DNA of 13,132 nucleotides from an uncultured Collinsella sp. (GTDB lineage: Bacteria; Actinomycetota; Coriobacteriia; Coriobacteriales; Coriobacteriaceae), in NCBI GenBank assembly GCA_958451615.1, contig CAUDQR010000036.1:1-13132 (forward strand), in the 5' to 3' direction. The position numbers were made by a program, and so were the translations under genes. Below are positions 13,101 through 13,132 of the stretch, piece by piece. Under the pieces are notes generated by a model. That model was not told the origin of the DNA. It searched no databases and saw only the letters and a list, made by a program, of their open reading frames with translations. Position 1 is the stretch's first letter. Every line of letters begins with the position of its first letter.

Positions 13101-13132
13101 CATAAAAACGATGTCACCGCGAGGCGGTACCC
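13079..13132. mobile_element. Terminal inverted repeat of an insertion sequence (right window edge)
   Basis: This is the inverted copy of bases 1-54 and begins GGCTCTGTTAGACC when read into the element. It follows ATTAAAAT in the ABC ATPase gene. TTGACA at 13097-13102 points into the element, as a transposase promoter would. ACCGC/GCGGT near 13117-13129 can form a small hairpin. Only the end of the element is in the window, so the transposase is not visible. Confidence 0.7.

Noticed and set aside
1..13132. Whole window as a composite transposon or invertible cassette
   Set aside because: The content is mostly housekeeping genes (pfkA, map, peptidase) with no transposase, recombinase or cargo logic. 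Two independent IS insertions, or an assembly break at a multicopy IS, explain the ends better.

Overview
The window looks like about 13 kb of a gut actinobacterial chromosome, most likely class Coriobacteriia and close to Collinsella. This is inferred from the GC-rich codon usage, the strong AGGAGG-type ribosome binding sites, a methionine aminopeptidase with an N-terminal SEC-C zinc motif, an M18 aminopeptidase, and protein sequences that resemble that group. I could not run a database search, so the genus is a judgement and not a result.

Both ends are the same DNA in opposite orientation. Bases 1-55 are the exact reverse complement of bases 13078-13132, and the repeat starts GGCTCTGTTAGACC when read outward from the window. 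This is what two copies of one insertion sequence flanking the segment would give (the end resembles the ISL3 type). The left copy sits 18 bp past the stop codon of pfkA. The right copy cuts an ABC transporter ATPase gene just after its Walker A motif.

Layout, left to right. (1) 73-2377, minus strand: 6-phosphofructokinase, then a membrane-anchored Ntn-type amidase of the choloylglycine hydrolase/acyltransferase superfamily. (2) 2539-3924, plus: M18 aminopeptidase, then a dispersed repeat and a strong terminator. (3) 4138-5005, plus: a RelB/DinJ-type antitoxin overlapping a PIN-domain toxin, with a readable promoter and overlapping operator-like repeats. (4) 5006-5236: a hairpin-rich spacer with a candidate structured RNA. 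(5) 5237-8126, minus: a D-2-hydroxyacid dehydrogenase, SEC-C methionine aminopeptidase and a COG0731-like radical SAM protein, separated by terminator hairpins. (6) 8352-9149, plus: an alpha/beta hydrolase. (7) 9360-11621, plus: a signalling pair. The first protein combines a degenerate GGDEF domain, a receiver domain and an HD-GYP c-di-GMP phosphodiesterase domain. The second is a stand-alone Hpt protein, suggesting a phosphorelay that controls c-di-GMP breakdown. (8) 11851-13079, plus: a DUF2975 membrane protein, a small XRE regulator and the interrupted ABC ATPase. The DUF2975 operon and the ABC gene each have an upstream dyad with the same ATCG-N24-CGAT geometry, which suggests one regulator acts on both.

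The most interesting items are the shared operator geometry at the DUF2975/XRE/ABC locus, the Hpt plus GGDEF-REC-HD-GYP pair with lost catalytic residues, the RelB-PIN hybrid toxin-antitoxin pair, and several unexplained palindromic or repeated intergenic elements (3925, 5005-5236, 6192, 7242-7308, 11646-11709). No rRNA, tRNA, CRISPR array or complete transposase gene was seen. No gene-free stretch exceeds 300 bp.
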